A stretch of DNA of 58,484 nt from Candidatus Dormiibacterota bacterium (GTDB taxonomy: Bacteria; Chloroflexota; Dormibacteria; Dormibacterales; Dormibacteraceae), in the NCBI GenBank assembly GCA_003139695.1, contig PLJM01000010.1:1-58484 (forward strand), in the 5' to 3' direction. This document shows, piece by piece, positions 16,040-24,060 of this stretch (position 1 is its first letter; each line of letters begins with the position of its first letter). The notes below the pieces were generated by a model. That model was not told the origin of the DNA. It ran no database searches and saw only the letters and a list, made by a program, of their open reading frames with translations. The translations under genes were made by a program, and so were the position numbers.

Positions 16040-16474
16040 ATGGATGAGAAAGAGCTCGGATCGATCAAGGGTTGGTTTGCCGGAAGACTCCCAGACGGCT
16101 GGTTCACGGGAGTAGAGGTCACCGTCGAAGATGACCAGATAGTGGTCCTCGGCTCCTTGCCGGACGTGGGCCCAGCGGCAGGCTCCACGCCGGAGGAGAA
16201 GGAGGGCGCGGCGGCCGGCCGCATCGCGCGATTCCGTGAGGAGACTCGCGGCCCGCGCATCGGCATCGCACAGGAGGCGGAAGAGCGTTTCCATAAATTT
16301 GTGACGTGGGGCGCGAAGCTTGGCGGCGTGACCAAGCGGTTCAACCCTGGCGGTGGAGGCCGTTCCGAAGGAAACCGGCGAGTGATGATCGGACGCTGGA
16401 TGCGCTCTCGAGGACGCCATTCGGGGCAGCACGCGGGCACCCGCACGACGTCAAGCGAATCGCAAGTCTTCTAA
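16040..16474 (+). CDS. Conserved hypothetical protein
   Basis: A 144-residue soluble protein without a recognised catalytic motif. The N-terminal half has an ordered look (WFAGRLPDGWFTGVEVTVEDD followed by IVVLGSLPDVG), while the C-terminus is basic, Gly/Ser-rich and probably disordered (RWMRSRGRHSGQHAGTRTTS). The basic tail could bind nucleic acid, but this is speculation. A 13-bp hairpin immediately after the stop probably ends its transcript. Confidence 0.6.
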   Translation: MDEKELGSIKGWFAGRLPDGWFTGVEVTVEDDQIVVLGSLPDVGPAAGSTPEEKEGAAAGRIARFREETRGPRIGIAQEAEERFHKFVTWGAKLGGVTKRFNPGGGGRSEGNRRVMIGRWMRSRGRHSGQHAGTRTTSSESQVF

Positions 16475-16477
16475 CCG

Positions 16478-16518
16478 ACCGACCCGGCACCGCCCAACTG
16501 GGTTCGTGCCGGGTCGGT
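16478..16518 (+). terminator. Strong hairpin, likely terminator
   Basis: ACCGACCCGGCAC (16478-16490) pairs perfectly with GTGCCGGGTCGGT (16506-16518) across a 15-nt loop, starting 4 bp after the stop codon of the upstream gene. There is no T-run after it, so it may be a U-less terminator or an mRNA-end stabiliser. It could also act as a leader element for the ABC exporter, which starts 19 bp later. Confidence 0.6.
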
Positions 16519-16536
16519 AAGCTGCCCGGTAGATAG

Positions 16537-18639
16537 ATGGGCATGATGCCGCCGCAGCACCCTGGGCCACCGACTGTCATGTGGTGGAGGGGTCGCCGGA
16601 AAAACCCTGACTCGGGACCAGCCGACAGCGGGCTCACCGGCGATCCGATGCTCGAGGGACCGCCCCAGGACGAGGGCCCAAAGGACCTTCGGGGCCGCTG
16701 GTTGAACCTCAAGCAGTCCGTCACAGGAACCACCGCTGCACTCCCTCGGGTCCTGCGGCTGGTTTGGGACGCAAGCCCGCGCACGACGCTGGGACTTTTC
16801 GCAGCGACCGTCGTCGCCGGAGTTATCCCGGCCGCCGCGGCCTACACCTCCAAACTGCTGATCAACGCGGTCGTCCGCGGCATCCTGATCCACAACACCA
16901 ACGTGCCAAACGTAGTGACGTTGCACGACCTCGATCCAAACCTCCACGGTGGTCCCAGCTTCACCGCGGTCAACATGATCATCCTCATCGCAATCCTGCA
17001 GCTGGCGCTGTTCGCCATCACCGCGTTGCTGGGCACCATCCGGAACATCACCCAGCAGCTGCTTCAGAACTCGGTGGCGATGCGAATTCAGCTGATGGTG
17101 ATGGAGAAAGCCGCATCGCTCGACCTTTCCTTCTATGAGGATCCGGCGTCGTACGACCTCCTCAGGCGGGCCCAGACCGACTCGATCAACCGGCCAGTGA
17201 TGATGATCTCCACGGCATTCGGCCTGGTGCAGACGTTGTTGACCTTCATCACGATGATCGCCCTGCTGATTGTCGTGAGCCCTCTGCTTGCGCTGCTTGC
17301 GCTGGTGTCACCGATCCCGGCCTTCATCGCTGACACGCGCTATGGCTGGCGCGGATACAACATCGCGCGTTGGGGCTCGCGACTTCTGCGTCGCATGAAC
17401 TACATGGTCACGCTGGTCACCACCGACAGCTACGCGAAAGAGGTCAAGCTCTTCGGACTCGGCGGCTACTTCATCGAGCGGTACCGGGTCATTGCGAGCC
17501 GCTTTTACGACAGCCAACGAGCCCAGGTCACACAGCGCTATCTGACTGGATTCGCGTTGGGCAACATCAGCACGATCGCGACTTCCGTCACCTATCTCTA
17601 TGTGGCCCTTCAGGCGATCGTGGGCCGCCTCAGCCTGGGCGACCTTTCCCTGTACACGGCTGCGGCACAGTCGGTGCAGGGGTCAATCCAGGGCATCCTC
17701 GGCGGCTTCTCCGGAATGTACGAACACAACCTCTACCTGAACAACCTGTTCGAGCTCATGGAGACCCGCTCATCGATGCCGATCAAGGAAACGCCGGTCA
17801 AGGTTCCAGTGCCCATGCGCGGGGAGATCAGGTTCGAGAACGTCACGTTTGCCTACCCGGGCGCTGAGAAGCCGGCCCTCACCGACCTCAGCTTCACGAT
17901 CAGGGCGGGCGAGACTCTCGCGGTGGTCGGCCGCAACGGAGCGGGCAAGACCACGCTGTTCAAGCTGATCTGCCGGCTGTACGACCCGAACGAGGGAAGG
18001 ATCCTCATCGACGGGGTCGACATCCGCGATTTCGATCCGAGCGACCTTCGCGAGCATGTCGGCGCGATGTTCCAGGACTACGTCACCTACCAGGCGACAG
18101 CCTCCGAGAACATCGGCCTCGGAAATGTGCCTGATATCGGGAATCGCACGGCGATCGAGAGTGCGGGCCGGCAGGCTGGAGCCGATGAGCTGATATCGAG
18201 CCTGCCCGAAGGCTATGACACTGCGCTGGGCAAGTGGTTCGACGCCGGGGTCAACCTCTCGGGCGGCGAGTGGCAGAAGGTCGCGCTGGCCCGCGCCTTC
18301 ATGCGTGACGCCAAGATCCTGCTGCTCGATGAGCCGACGTCCGCCCTTGACGCGCAAGCGGAGTACGACCTGTTCGAGCGATTGCACTCGCTAACCCAGG
18401 GCCGCACGGCTGTCTACATCTCCCATCGCTTCTCCACGGTGAGGCGAGCCGACCGGATCGTATTCCTGGAACACGGCAGGCTCGTCGAGGAAGGCACGCA
18501 CGAGGAGCTGATGCGACTCAACGGCCGCTACGCGCGCCTGTTCAGAATGCAAGCGTCGGCATATACGGGGGAAGACATCCTCCCTGAAGTCGAAGTGGAA
18601 GATACGGTTAGCAAGGCACTGAGCCGCCAAACCAGTTAA
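16537..18639 (+). CDS. ABC exporter, fused membrane and ATPase domains
   Basis: A 700-residue half-transporter. After a soluble, proline-rich N-terminus of about 75 residues come six membrane helices (about residues 85-370). The nucleotide-binding domain has Walker A GRNGAGKTT (near residue 464), signature LSGGEWQK (near 574), Walker B ILLLDEPTSALD (near 594) and switch His in VYISHRFST. It would act as a homo- or heterodimer exporting lipid or drug-like substrates. The long N-terminal extension and a roughly 35-residue acidic tail are unusual. No ribosome binding site is evident before the ATG at 16537; ATG codons at 16543 and 16546 are alternatives. Confidence 0.85.
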   Translation: MGMMPPQHPGPPTVMWWRGRRKNPDSGPADSGLTGDPMLEGPPQDEGPKDLRGRWLNLKQSVTGTTAALPRVLRLVWDASPRTTLGLFAATVVAGVIPAAAAYTSKLLINAVVRGILIHNTNVPNVVTLHDLDPNLHGGPSFTAVNMIILIAILQLALFAITALLGTIRNITQQLLQNSVAMRIQLMVMEKAASLDLSFYEDPASYDLLRRAQTDSINRPVMMISTAFGLVQTLLTFITMIALLIVVSPLLALLALVSPIPAFIADTRYGWRGYNIARWGSRLLRRMNYMVTLVTTDSYAKEVKLFGLGGYFIERYRVIASRFYDSQRAQVTQRYLTGFALGNISTIATSVTYLYVALQAIVGRLSLGDLSLYTAAAQSVQGSIQGILGGFSGMYEHNLYLNNLFELMETRSSMPIKETPVKVPVPMRGEIRFENVTFAYPGAEKPALTDLSFTIRAGETLAVVGRNGAGKTTLFKLICRLYDPNEGRILIDGVDIRDFDPSDLREHVGAMFQDYVTYQATASENIGLGNVPDIGNRTAIESAGRQAGADELISSLPEGYDTALGKWFDAGVNLSGGEWQKVALARAFMRDAKILLLDEPTSALDAQAEYDLFERLHSLTQGRTAVYISHRFSTVRRADRIVFLEHGRLVEEGTHEELMRLNGRYARLFRMQASAYTGEDILPEVEVEDTVSKALSRQTS

Positions 18640-19077
18640 CTTCCCCGCGATGCGAAGTCGCGGACCCACGATCGCCGGAATCGTCCTCGGCGTCCTCACC
18701 ACAGCCGGCGCGACCAGGCAGCCCAGCAGTTCCCTCGGAGGACCATCCTCCAGGCCTATTACCCCGCCGTCGTTCTGGAGCGCTGACCGGCGCGCGGTTT
18801 ACGCGTGCAGGCGACTGTGGTTTAGCTGAAGGACCTTGACTGCGCGGCCGCGCATGCGGTCGCAGCGCCAGCAGAAGACCACGGCGTCGATACCCCACGG
18901 GAGGATTCCCGAGACCAGTATCTCGCGCTCACGACGGTGCATAAGCAGGCAAATGATGAAGCTCATGAGCGTCAAGAAACTATCACGCATTCGCCGACAA
19001 TCCACAGTGGACTTTGTTAAGACTTCGTCACAAGCTCGGCCATCTGCCGGCCAGGGCATGAAGTTGCGGTTCTCCGC
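18640..19077. other. 438-bp intergenic region with no convincing gene
   Basis: A small hairpin, CCGCGA (18645-18650) with TCGCGG (18658-18663), follows the ABC exporter stop and may end its transcript. A 60-codon frame from ATG 18650 and an 86-codon minus-strand frame (18799-19059) exist, but neither shows recognisable family features or a convincing ribosome binding site. The part around 18950-19040 is less GC-rich than its flanks. Confidence 0.5.
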
Positions 19078-19425
19078 CTATAACCGATCGATCTTCGCCG
19101 CCAGGATGAAATCGTTTTGGGTGATGCCGCCCGCGGCGTGCGTCCAGAGCCAGACCGTCACGGAGCCATAGCTGACGAGCATGTCGGGGTGGTGCTGCTC
19201 GGCCTCGGCGATTGGGGCGATCCGGTTCACGAGCTCGACGCCCGGAATGAAGCCTTTGAACTTGAAGACCTTCGCGAGGCGCAGATGGCCCTCCGCTTCC
19301 TCGACGGTCCAGCCGTCGAGCCGGCCCAGCTGATGCTCAATCTCATCCCGGTTCAGGTGAGGGCTGCCGGGCTTGCAGGCGACGCAATGCTGCTCGGATA
19401 GTGGCGGTTGATCCGCGGCGGGCAT
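19078..19425 (-). CDS. Pterin-4a-carbinolamine dehydratase
   Basis: A 115-residue protein with the family core: LDGWTVEEAEGHLRLAKVFKF, NRIAPIAEAEQHHPDMLVSY containing the catalytic His pair, and VWLWTHAAGGITQNDFILA. It dehydrates 4a-hydroxytetrahydropterin (EC 4.2.1.96), a step in pterin recycling. In bacteria without an obvious aromatic amino-acid hydroxylase nearby it may serve another pterin pathway, for instance Moco-related metabolism. The 20-residue N-terminal extension with CVACKPGSPHL is common in actinobacterial and proteobacterial members. Confidence 0.9.
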   Translation of the reverse strand: MPAADQPPLSEQHCVACKPGSPHLNRDEIEHQLGRLDGWTVEEAEGHLRLAKVFKFKGFIPGVELVNRIAPIAEAEQHHPDMLVSYGSVTVWLWTHAAGGITQNDFILAAKIDRL

Positions 19426-19469
19426 ATAAGGAAGATCGTAAGCCGCGAAGGTAAAATGGTGCCCCCCGA

Positions 19470-19544
19470 GGGCGGCTAGCTCAGTGGAAGAGCGCTCGCC
19501 TCACACGCGAGAGGTCGTTGGTTCGACCCCAACGCCGCCCACCA
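19470..19544 (+). tRNA. tRNA-Val (anticodon CAC)
   Basis: The acceptor GGGCGGC pairs with GCCGCCC. The anticodon arm is CTCGC-CTCACAC-GCGAG, giving anticodon CAC, and the T arm is GTTGG-TTCGACC-CCAAC. Discriminator A and an encoded CCA (19542-19544) follow. Confidence 0.95.
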
Positions 19545-19630
19545 ACACTCCCTCCCACCTTCAGGGCGGAGGGTCGACGAGACGGGCCGCAACTGCCCGC
19601 CTCGCCTGTATGGAACGCGATGCGGGAATA

Positions 19631-20638
19631 ATGCGACTCGTGAAGAGGCGATCCGGGAAGGCAGTCGCACCCCCACTAGCCCGCACCTTGGTCACGGGCG
19701 CCGATGGCTTCATCGGCGGCCTCCTATCGAGCCGGCTCGAGGCCCTGGGGAGCGAGGTCTATCGGCTGTCGCGTAAGGGCACTGGCCCGAAAACGGTCAC
19801 CAATGACATCGGCAAGGACCCGATCGTAGGGTTGAACGAAATCAAGCCCCAGGCCGTGTTCCACCTCGCCGGGCGCGTACACAGGATGGACGAGGGCGGA
19901 GACGCCGAGGCCGAGCACATCAGGGTGACGGTCGACGGCACGACGTACCTGCTCCAGGCCGCGGCTGAAGCGGGGGTTCAGGCGTTTGTCTTCTTCAGCA
20001 GCGTCGCGGTGATGCCGGAGGGATTGGCCTCCGAGCTCGATGAGACCACTCAGCCGGCGCCGACCACGCCTTACGGTCGCGCAAAGCTGCGGGCCGAGGA
20101 GCTGGTCCTGGGCATGAACGGAAAATCAGGGATGAGGACTGTGTGCCTCCGGCTGCCGATGGTTTACGGCCCCGGGCACAAGGGCCACCTGCCGCGCATG
20201 ATCGCCGCGATTGACAGGGGAGTGTTTCCGCCCCTGCCCCAGTACCCGGGAAAGCGCAGCCTGCTCCACGTCGAGGACGCTGTCGAGGCCGCCATCGTGG
20301 TCGCGCAGAGACCCGAGGCGGCTGGCAAGGTGTACATAGTTTCGGAGCCGCGTCCTTATTCGTCTCGCGAGATCTACGAGATCGTCCTGCAGGCGCTTGG
20401 GCGACAGGCGCCCGGATGGCATGTTCCGCGCGCAGTCCTGGCTTCGGGCGCGCTGTTGGGCGATTTTGGTGAGCGGATTGCACGGCGAAGGCTGCCCTTT
20501 GATTCGGCGGCCCTGTCCAAGCTCTCGATGCCTGCGGTCTACAGCGCAAAGAGGATCGAGCGCGAGCTGGGATTCCGAACGAAGAAGACGTTTGCCACCG
20601 CGGCACGCGAAGTGATTGCCCAGCGCAAAGCTTCGTGA
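19631..20638 (+). CDS. NAD-dependent epimerase/dehydratase (UDP-sugar epimerase-like, extended SDR)
   Basis: About 335 residues. The Rossmann motif TLVTGADGFIGGLLSSRL is near the N-terminus, the substrate-side FFSSVAVMPEG follows, and the catalytic YxxxK is in PYGRAKLRAEE. It should bind NAD and a nucleotide sugar. The frame is open back into the tRNA-Val gene, so the start must be internal: ATG 19631 (after GCGGGA) is chosen, ATG 19610 is possible. Its stop overlaps the start of a WecA/MraY-type transferase by 4 bp, a pairing typical of surface polysaccharide synthesis where the epimerase makes the first sugar of the lipid-linked unit. Confidence 0.8.
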   Translation: MRLVKRRSGKAVAPPLARTLVTGADGFIGGLLSSRLEALGSEVYRLSRKGTGPKTVTNDIGKDPIVGLNEIKPQAVFHLAGRVHRMDEGGDAEAEHIRVTVDGTTYLLQAAAEAGVQAFVFFSSVAVMPEGLASELDETTQPAPTTPYGRAKLRAEELVLGMNGKSGMRTVCLRLPMVYGPGHKGHLPRMIAAIDRGVFPPLPQYPGKRSLLHVEDAVEAAIVVAQRPEAAGKVYIVSEPRPYSSREIYEIVLQALGRQAPGWHVPRAVLASGALLGDFGERIARRRLPFDSAALSKLSMPAVYSAKRIERELGFRTKKTFATAAREVIAQRKAS

Positions 20639-21657
20639 TCGCCGCCTTCGCGCTGTTGCTCAGCTTTGCCGTCGGCGCCGCAACTACCTGGCTGGTTGCC
20701 CGCAACGCCACGCGTCTCGGCCTGCTCGACGTCCCCAACGAGCGCAGCTCGCACCTCGCCACGACTCCGCGCGGGGGCGGGCTCGGGATCGTGGCGGGAG
20801 TGGCGGCCGGGATCATCTTCCTGACCGCGGTGGGAGTGCCGCTGGATCGAAACCTGGGCGTCCTGCTGGCTGGAGTGGTCGTGCTCGCCGCCTTGGGCTT
20901 GATCGACGATCTCCGCTCAGTCCCCGCCCTCTATCGCCTGGCGGTGCAGGTGGTGGTCGCGGTTGCGGTGGTTACCTTGATCGGTGGCGTCGACAGGCTG
21001 CCTCTGCCGCCGCCGCTTGACCTGCCCATAGGTTGGCTCGGGGTGCCGCTGGCGGTGGTGTGGCTGGTAACCGTCACCAACTTCTACAACTTCATGGATG
21101 GGATCGACGGGCTGGCCGGGGGCCAGGGGTTCGCGAGCTGCGCCGGGGTCATCATCGGTATCTGGTCGGGTGGTGCGGTGGAGCTGGCGGTCGTGCTCGC
21201 CGCGGCCTGCCTTGGGTTCTTGCTGCTCAACAGCCCGCCCGCTCGGGTCTTCCTGGGTGACTCCGGCAGTTATTCGCTCGGCTTCGCCATCGCCGGACTG
21301 CCGCTTCTAGCGCCCGACTTCGGCCGCCCTATTGCCCTCTTTGGCGTCGCAGTCGGGCTCGCTTTGTTCCTTCTCGATCCCTTGGAGACGCTCATTCGTC
21401 GCGCGCGCGCTGGAAGGCGGATCGGGATTGGGCATCGAGAGCACTCCTATCAAGCCCTCGCCTCATCCAGGGGCCGCCACCGGCGAGTCACTCTCGCACT
21501 CGTGCTTACCGGCCTCGTGCTCGCCCTGGGCGGTGGGCTGTCTTACCACCTTCAATGGTTGGCGTGGCCAACCCTGGTCGCGGCATTGGTGGCCTTTGCC
21601 ATCGAGTGGTTCCTAGCCCGGAGGGCTGGGGCGGCCCCGGCCGTTCGGGGACAATGA
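20635..21657 (+). CDS. WecA/MraY-family undecaprenyl-phosphate sugar-1-phosphate transferase
   Basis: A 340-residue protein with about 10 membrane helices and the family motifs in order: NERSSHLATTPRGGG, LGLIDDLRSV (Asp-Asp Mg site), NFYNFMDGIDGLAGG, ARVFLGDSGSYSLGF and the cytoplasmic GHREHSYQ. It transfers a sugar-1-phosphate from UDP-sugar to the lipid carrier at the inner membrane face, starting O-antigen-like, capsule or teichoic-type polymer synthesis. GTG at 20635 overlaps the epimerase stop (GTGA). The HREHSYQ loop resembles GNE/WbpL-type enzymes more than MraY. Confidence 0.85.
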   Translation: MIAAFALLLSFAVGAATTWLVARNATRLGLLDVPNERSSHLATTPRGGGLGIVAGVAAGIIFLTAVGVPLDRNLGVLLAGVVVLAALGLIDDLRSVPALYRLAVQVVVAVAVVTLIGGVDRLPLPPPLDLPIGWLGVPLAVVWLVTVTNFYNFMDGIDGLAGGQGFASCAGVIIGIWSGGAVELAVVLAAACLGFLLLNSPPARVFLGDSGSYSLGFAIAGLPLLAPDFGRPIALFGVAVGLALFLLDPLETLIRRARAGRRIGIGHREHSYQALASSRGRHRRVTLALVLTGLVLALGGGLSYHLQWLAWPTLVAALVAFAIEWFLARRAGAAPAVRGQ

Positions 21658-21670
21658 TCTTGGTAGCATA

Positions 21671-21690
21671 TTGCGTCCGTCCGGACGCAA
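21671..21690 (+). terminator. Hairpin terminator after the transferase gene
   Basis: TTGCGTCC and GGACGCAA form a perfect 8-bp stem with a GTCC loop, 13 bp after the stop codon, followed by TTT. It separates the polysaccharide operon from tRNA-Glu. Confidence 0.6.
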
Positions 21691-21701
21691 TTTCACGACG
21701 C

Positions 21702-21778
21702 GGCCCCGTCGTCTAGTGGCCTAGGACGCAGCCCTCTCAAGGCTGAGATCGCGGGTTCGAATCCCGCCGGGGCTACCA
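21702..21778 (+). tRNA. tRNA-Glu (anticodon CTC)
   Basis: The acceptor GGCCCCG pairs with CGGGGCT (one G-T pair at the end). The anticodon arm CAGCC-CTCTCAA-GGCTG gives CTC, and the T arm is GCGGG-TTCGAAT-CCCGC. Discriminator A (21775) is followed by an encoded CCA. Confidence 0.95.
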
Positions 21779-21802
21779 CAGCAGTTGGTTCGTGCTTGCA
21801 GC

Positions 21803-22375
21803 CTATCGCTTCCCTTGCAGTCCCCGAATCGCCTCCATCATCCCGAGATGGCGGCTCAGGTGCTCGAGGTAGATAAGGACGTTGTCGAGTTTCGTGTCGC
21901 CATCGGGGTCAACCTTCGGAGCCGCCAGCAACTGATCATCCGGTACGAGCGTGACGGCTTCCTCGGCGAAGGCGAAGGCGAGCCTGGCGTACCCGACGAC
22001 TTCCTTCTGGTCCGGGAACTGAATCTCTTCCGCCGCCTGGTCCGACATTTCGGTTCCGGTGTCGCGCCGCCCCAAGGCGCCGGACCCCAGCGACCATCGT
22101 TCCGCCAGCGCCTCTCTCTCCCATACCTGCGTACGCGGATCCTGGGCCAGGGCCTTGTGAAGGTAGGAGGCGAAAACGTCGTCCCAGCGGGCCGCGTGCC
22201 ACAGCTGCCAGGCGACCGAGTGAAGGCTTGGATCTGCGCTCCATATGAATTGCTCCGGAGACGCTGCCTCCGCGGTCGTCAACAACCGGCCATGCGCGAG
22301 CTTATAGGACCGTACAAGCGTTTCCCTTAGAGAACGCGGGTGCGCAGCCATGAGGCGGATAAGGTACTTCGCCAT
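21803..22375 (-). CDS. DinB-like four-helix bundle protein
   Basis: A 190-residue DinB superfamily protein: SLHSVAWQLWHAARWDDVFAS holds the first conserved His and HLSRHLGMMEAIRGL the C-terminal His pair, consistent with a three-His metal site. DinB-like proteins include thiol transferases and stress-induced proteins; the substrate is unknown. Start options are ATG 22375 or an ATG eight codons later (MAAHPRSLRETL), which fits typical family starts as well. It is divergent from the deazaflavin oxidoreductase by about 41 bp. Confidence 0.65.
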   Translation of the reverse strand: MAKYLIRLMAAHPRSLRETLVRSYKLAHGRLLTTAEAASPEQFIWSADPSLHSVAWQLWHAARWDDVFASYLHKALAQDPRTQVWEREALAERWSLGSGALGRRDTGTEMSDQAAEEIQFPDQKEVVGYARLAFAFAEEAVTLVPDDQLLAAPKVDPDGDTKLDNVLIYLEHLSRHLGMMEAIRGLQGKR

Positions 22376-22416
22376 TCAGGTTTCGTGCGCGCCACGCTTC
22401 GATCAGACTGACGATC

Positions 22417-22866
22417 GTGACTGGCCAGCCCGCCCGCCGACCGCCACGCTGGTTGACGCTCGCCAACAGGCTCAATGTTTCCTTGCTTCGGCGTGGGATC
22501 GGCCCCGGATCACAGCGGTTGCTCTCGGTCCCGGGACGCCGCACCGGACTTCTGCGCACCACCCCGGTCGCCCTGGTCGAGGTTGACGGTCACCGTTACA
22601 TCGTGGCCGGCTGGGAGACCTCGGACTGGGTAAGGAACGCTCGCGCAGCAGGATGGGGCATCGTCGGGCGCGGTCGGCAGAGCGAGCGGGTCCGACTCAC
22701 AGAGCTACCTATCAACGAACGACTGCCGATTCTGCGTGAGTTCGCTCGCAATGTGCGCGGTGGCAGAGCTTTCCTAACCGTTGCAGCCGATGCCTCAGAC
22801 GACGACTTCGCGAAAGCGAGCGCCAATCACCCAACCTTCCGGTTAGACAGCTCTGTCACAAATTGA
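22417..22866 (+). CDS. Deazaflavin (F420)-dependent nitroreductase family protein (DDN-like)
   Basis: A 149-residue split-beta-barrel protein: VPGRRTGLLRTTPVALVEVDG, YIVAGWETSDWVRNARAAGW and NPTFRLD-like terminal sequence are the DDN family hallmarks. Members use F420 (or act in membrane quinone/fatty acid reduction) and are typical of actinobacteria and related phyla. Together with the LLM oxidoreductase at 46640 this suggests an F420-producing host. The start is GTG at 22417. The last 11 bp overlap the convergent DUF1801 gene. Confidence 0.85.
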   Translation: MTGQPARRPPRWLTLANRLNVSLLRRGIGPGSQRLLSVPGRRTGLLRTTPVALVEVDGHRYIVAGWETSDWVRNARAAGWGIVGRGRQSERVRLTELPINERLPILREFARNVRGGRAFLTVAADASDDDFAKASANHPTFRLDSSVTN

Positions 22867-23221
22867 CCGCGCCTTTGCGGGCCTGGTTTAGACGGCTGGC
22901 GATGAGCTTCTTGACCAGCGCTTTCGGTAGTGGCTGGTCGATCGGGAAGTGCAATGACCCCTCGGTGCGCTCGTAGCCGGCCAGGTCATCGGACAGCTCT
23001 CGTAGGACCGATCCGCTGTGGGGCAGGTAGGCGAGGTGGTTCTTGAAGGCGGCGAACCCCGCGATTACCTTTCCGTCCAGCCGGAACGCCGGCATACCGT
23101 ACGAGATGCATTCCTCGGCGCCCGGGATGATGCCGCGGATGGTCTGCCGCAACTTCTCCAGCGTCTTCCGCTTCGGCTCATCGACGGTGGCCAGATATTC
23201 GTCGATCCCTCGCGGTTTCAC
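22856..23221 (-). CDS. DUF1801 / YdhG-like (iron chaperone-type fold) protein
   Basis: A 121-residue protein: GIDEYLATVDEPKRKTLEKL, PGAEECISYGMPAFRLDGKV and HLAYLPHSGSVLRELSDDL are characteristic of DUF1801. GSLHFPIDQPLPKALVKKLI closes the domain. Related Bacillus proteins have been called frataxin-like, but the function is not secure. It converges with and overlaps the DDN gene by 11 bp. A second DUF1801-like protein is at 31770, with low similarity to this one. Confidence 0.8.
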   Translation of the reverse strand: MKPRGIDEYLATVDEPKRKTLEKLRQTIRGIIPGAEECISYGMPAFRLDGKVIAGFAAFKNHLAYLPHSGSVLRELSDDLAGYERTEGSLHFPIDQPLPKALVKKLIASRLNQARKGAVNL

Positions 23222-23259
23222 CTGGTCATTTTGGAGTACGCAGGCTATTTAAGTTCTGG

Positions 23260-23288
23260 TCGACAAGACCATAACTTCGTGTTAGGGT
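23260..23288 (+). promoter_or_regulatory. Leaderless promoter with TGGTC/GACCA inverted repeat over the -35 box
   Basis: TCGACA (23260-23265), a 17-nt spacer and TAGGGT (23283-23288) end 7 nt before the GTG at 23296. The inverted repeat TGGTC-GACAA-GACCA lies over the -35 element, a plausible operator for autoregulation by the Nudix-type regulator. No match to a known NrtR box is claimed. Confidence 0.5.
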
Positions 23289-23295
23289 AACAGTC

Positions 23296-24060
23296 GTGAC
23301 GACTAAAACCGGCGACCCGGGCGTTCCGGCCAACTACGACCCAGCCCAGTTCCCGGCCTTCGCGGTGACCGTGGACATGGTGATCCTGACGATGTCGCAG
23401 GGCCGTCTTCATGTGCTGCTCGTTCGGCGCGGCGTGGCCCCGTTCGCGGGCAAGTGGGCGATCCCGGGTGGCTTCAAGCGGCCCACCGAAACGCTGGATG
23501 AGGCGGCGAAGCGAGAGCTCGTCGAGGAGACCGGCGTCGACAGCGCCAGCTTGTTAAAGCAGTTCGGAGCCTATGGCGATCCGGGGCGCGACCCTCGAAT
23601 GAACGTGGTGACGATCGCCTACCTGGCGGTGCTTCGGGACGTCGGCTCAGTCGTCGCGGGCACGGACGCTGCGGACGCCCAACTGATCCCGGTATCCCAG
23701 GCGCTCAACGGAAAGATCGATCTGGCCTTCGACCACGCTCGGATCGTGCGGGATGCGGTCGAGCGCGTACGCCTCGACCTCGAGCTCACAGGCATCGCGA
23801 CAGCGTTCGTCGGCCCTACGTTCACGGTCGCAGAGCTCCGGGCGGTTTACGAGGCCGTTTGGGGCGTGCAGCTGGACGGAGCGAACTTCCGGCGCAGGGT
23901 TGTCACCGAGAGCGGTTGGGTCATCCCGACCGGACGCCGCGCTCGGCCAGGCTCGACCGGCGGCAAGCCGGCGGAGCTTTTTCGGGCGGGTCGGATGTGG
24001 AAGCAGGGCGGACCGATTCGGCACCCGCAATCACCCGACAGAGGGAAGGGGAGCCAATGA
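23296..24060 (+). CDS. Nudix hydrolase with C-terminal winged-helix region (NrtR-type)
   Basis: A 254-residue protein. The Nudix box is essentially complete: GGFKRPTETLDEAAKRELVEE followed by TGV gives Gly-x5-Glu-x7-Arg-Glu-Leu-x-Glu-Glu-x-Gly. Residues about 175-215 (FTVAELRAVYEAVWGVQLDG, FRRRVV) match the winged-helix part of NrtR-like regulators, which sense ADP-ribose and control NAD metabolism or neighbouring genes. The Nudix catalytic residues look intact, so hydrolysis of ADP-ribose-type substrates is also possible. The stop overlaps the next gene (ATGA), placing it first in a three-gene operon with two oxidoreductases. Confidence 0.8.
   Translation: MTTKTGDPGVPANYDPAQFPAFAVTVDMVILTMSQGRLHVLLVRRGVAPFAGKWAIPGGFKRPTETLDEAAKRELVEETGVDSASLLKQFGAYGDPGRDPRMNVVTIAYLAVLRDVGSVVAGTDAADAQLIPVSQALNGKIDLAFDHARIVRDAVERVRLDLELTGIATAFVGPTFTVAELRAVYEAVWGVQLDGANFRRRVVTESGWVIPTGRRARPGSTGGKPAELFRAGRMWKQGGPIRHPQSPDRGKGSQ

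Noticed and set aside
18650..18832. Small 60-codon plus-strand frame after the ABC exporter
   Set aside because: Starts inside the hairpin after the exporter stop, composition is not protein-like beyond the first 20 residues, no homology recognised.
18799..19059. 86-codon minus-strand frame between the ABC exporter and the pterin dehydratase
   Set aside because: No recognisable domain and no convincing ribosome binding site or -10 box at its start.
23251..23290. Known NrtR operator consensus upstream of the Nudix gene
   Set aside because: Only a short TGGTC/GACCA repeat is visible; it does not convincingly match the published NrtR sites I know, so only a generic operator is suggested.
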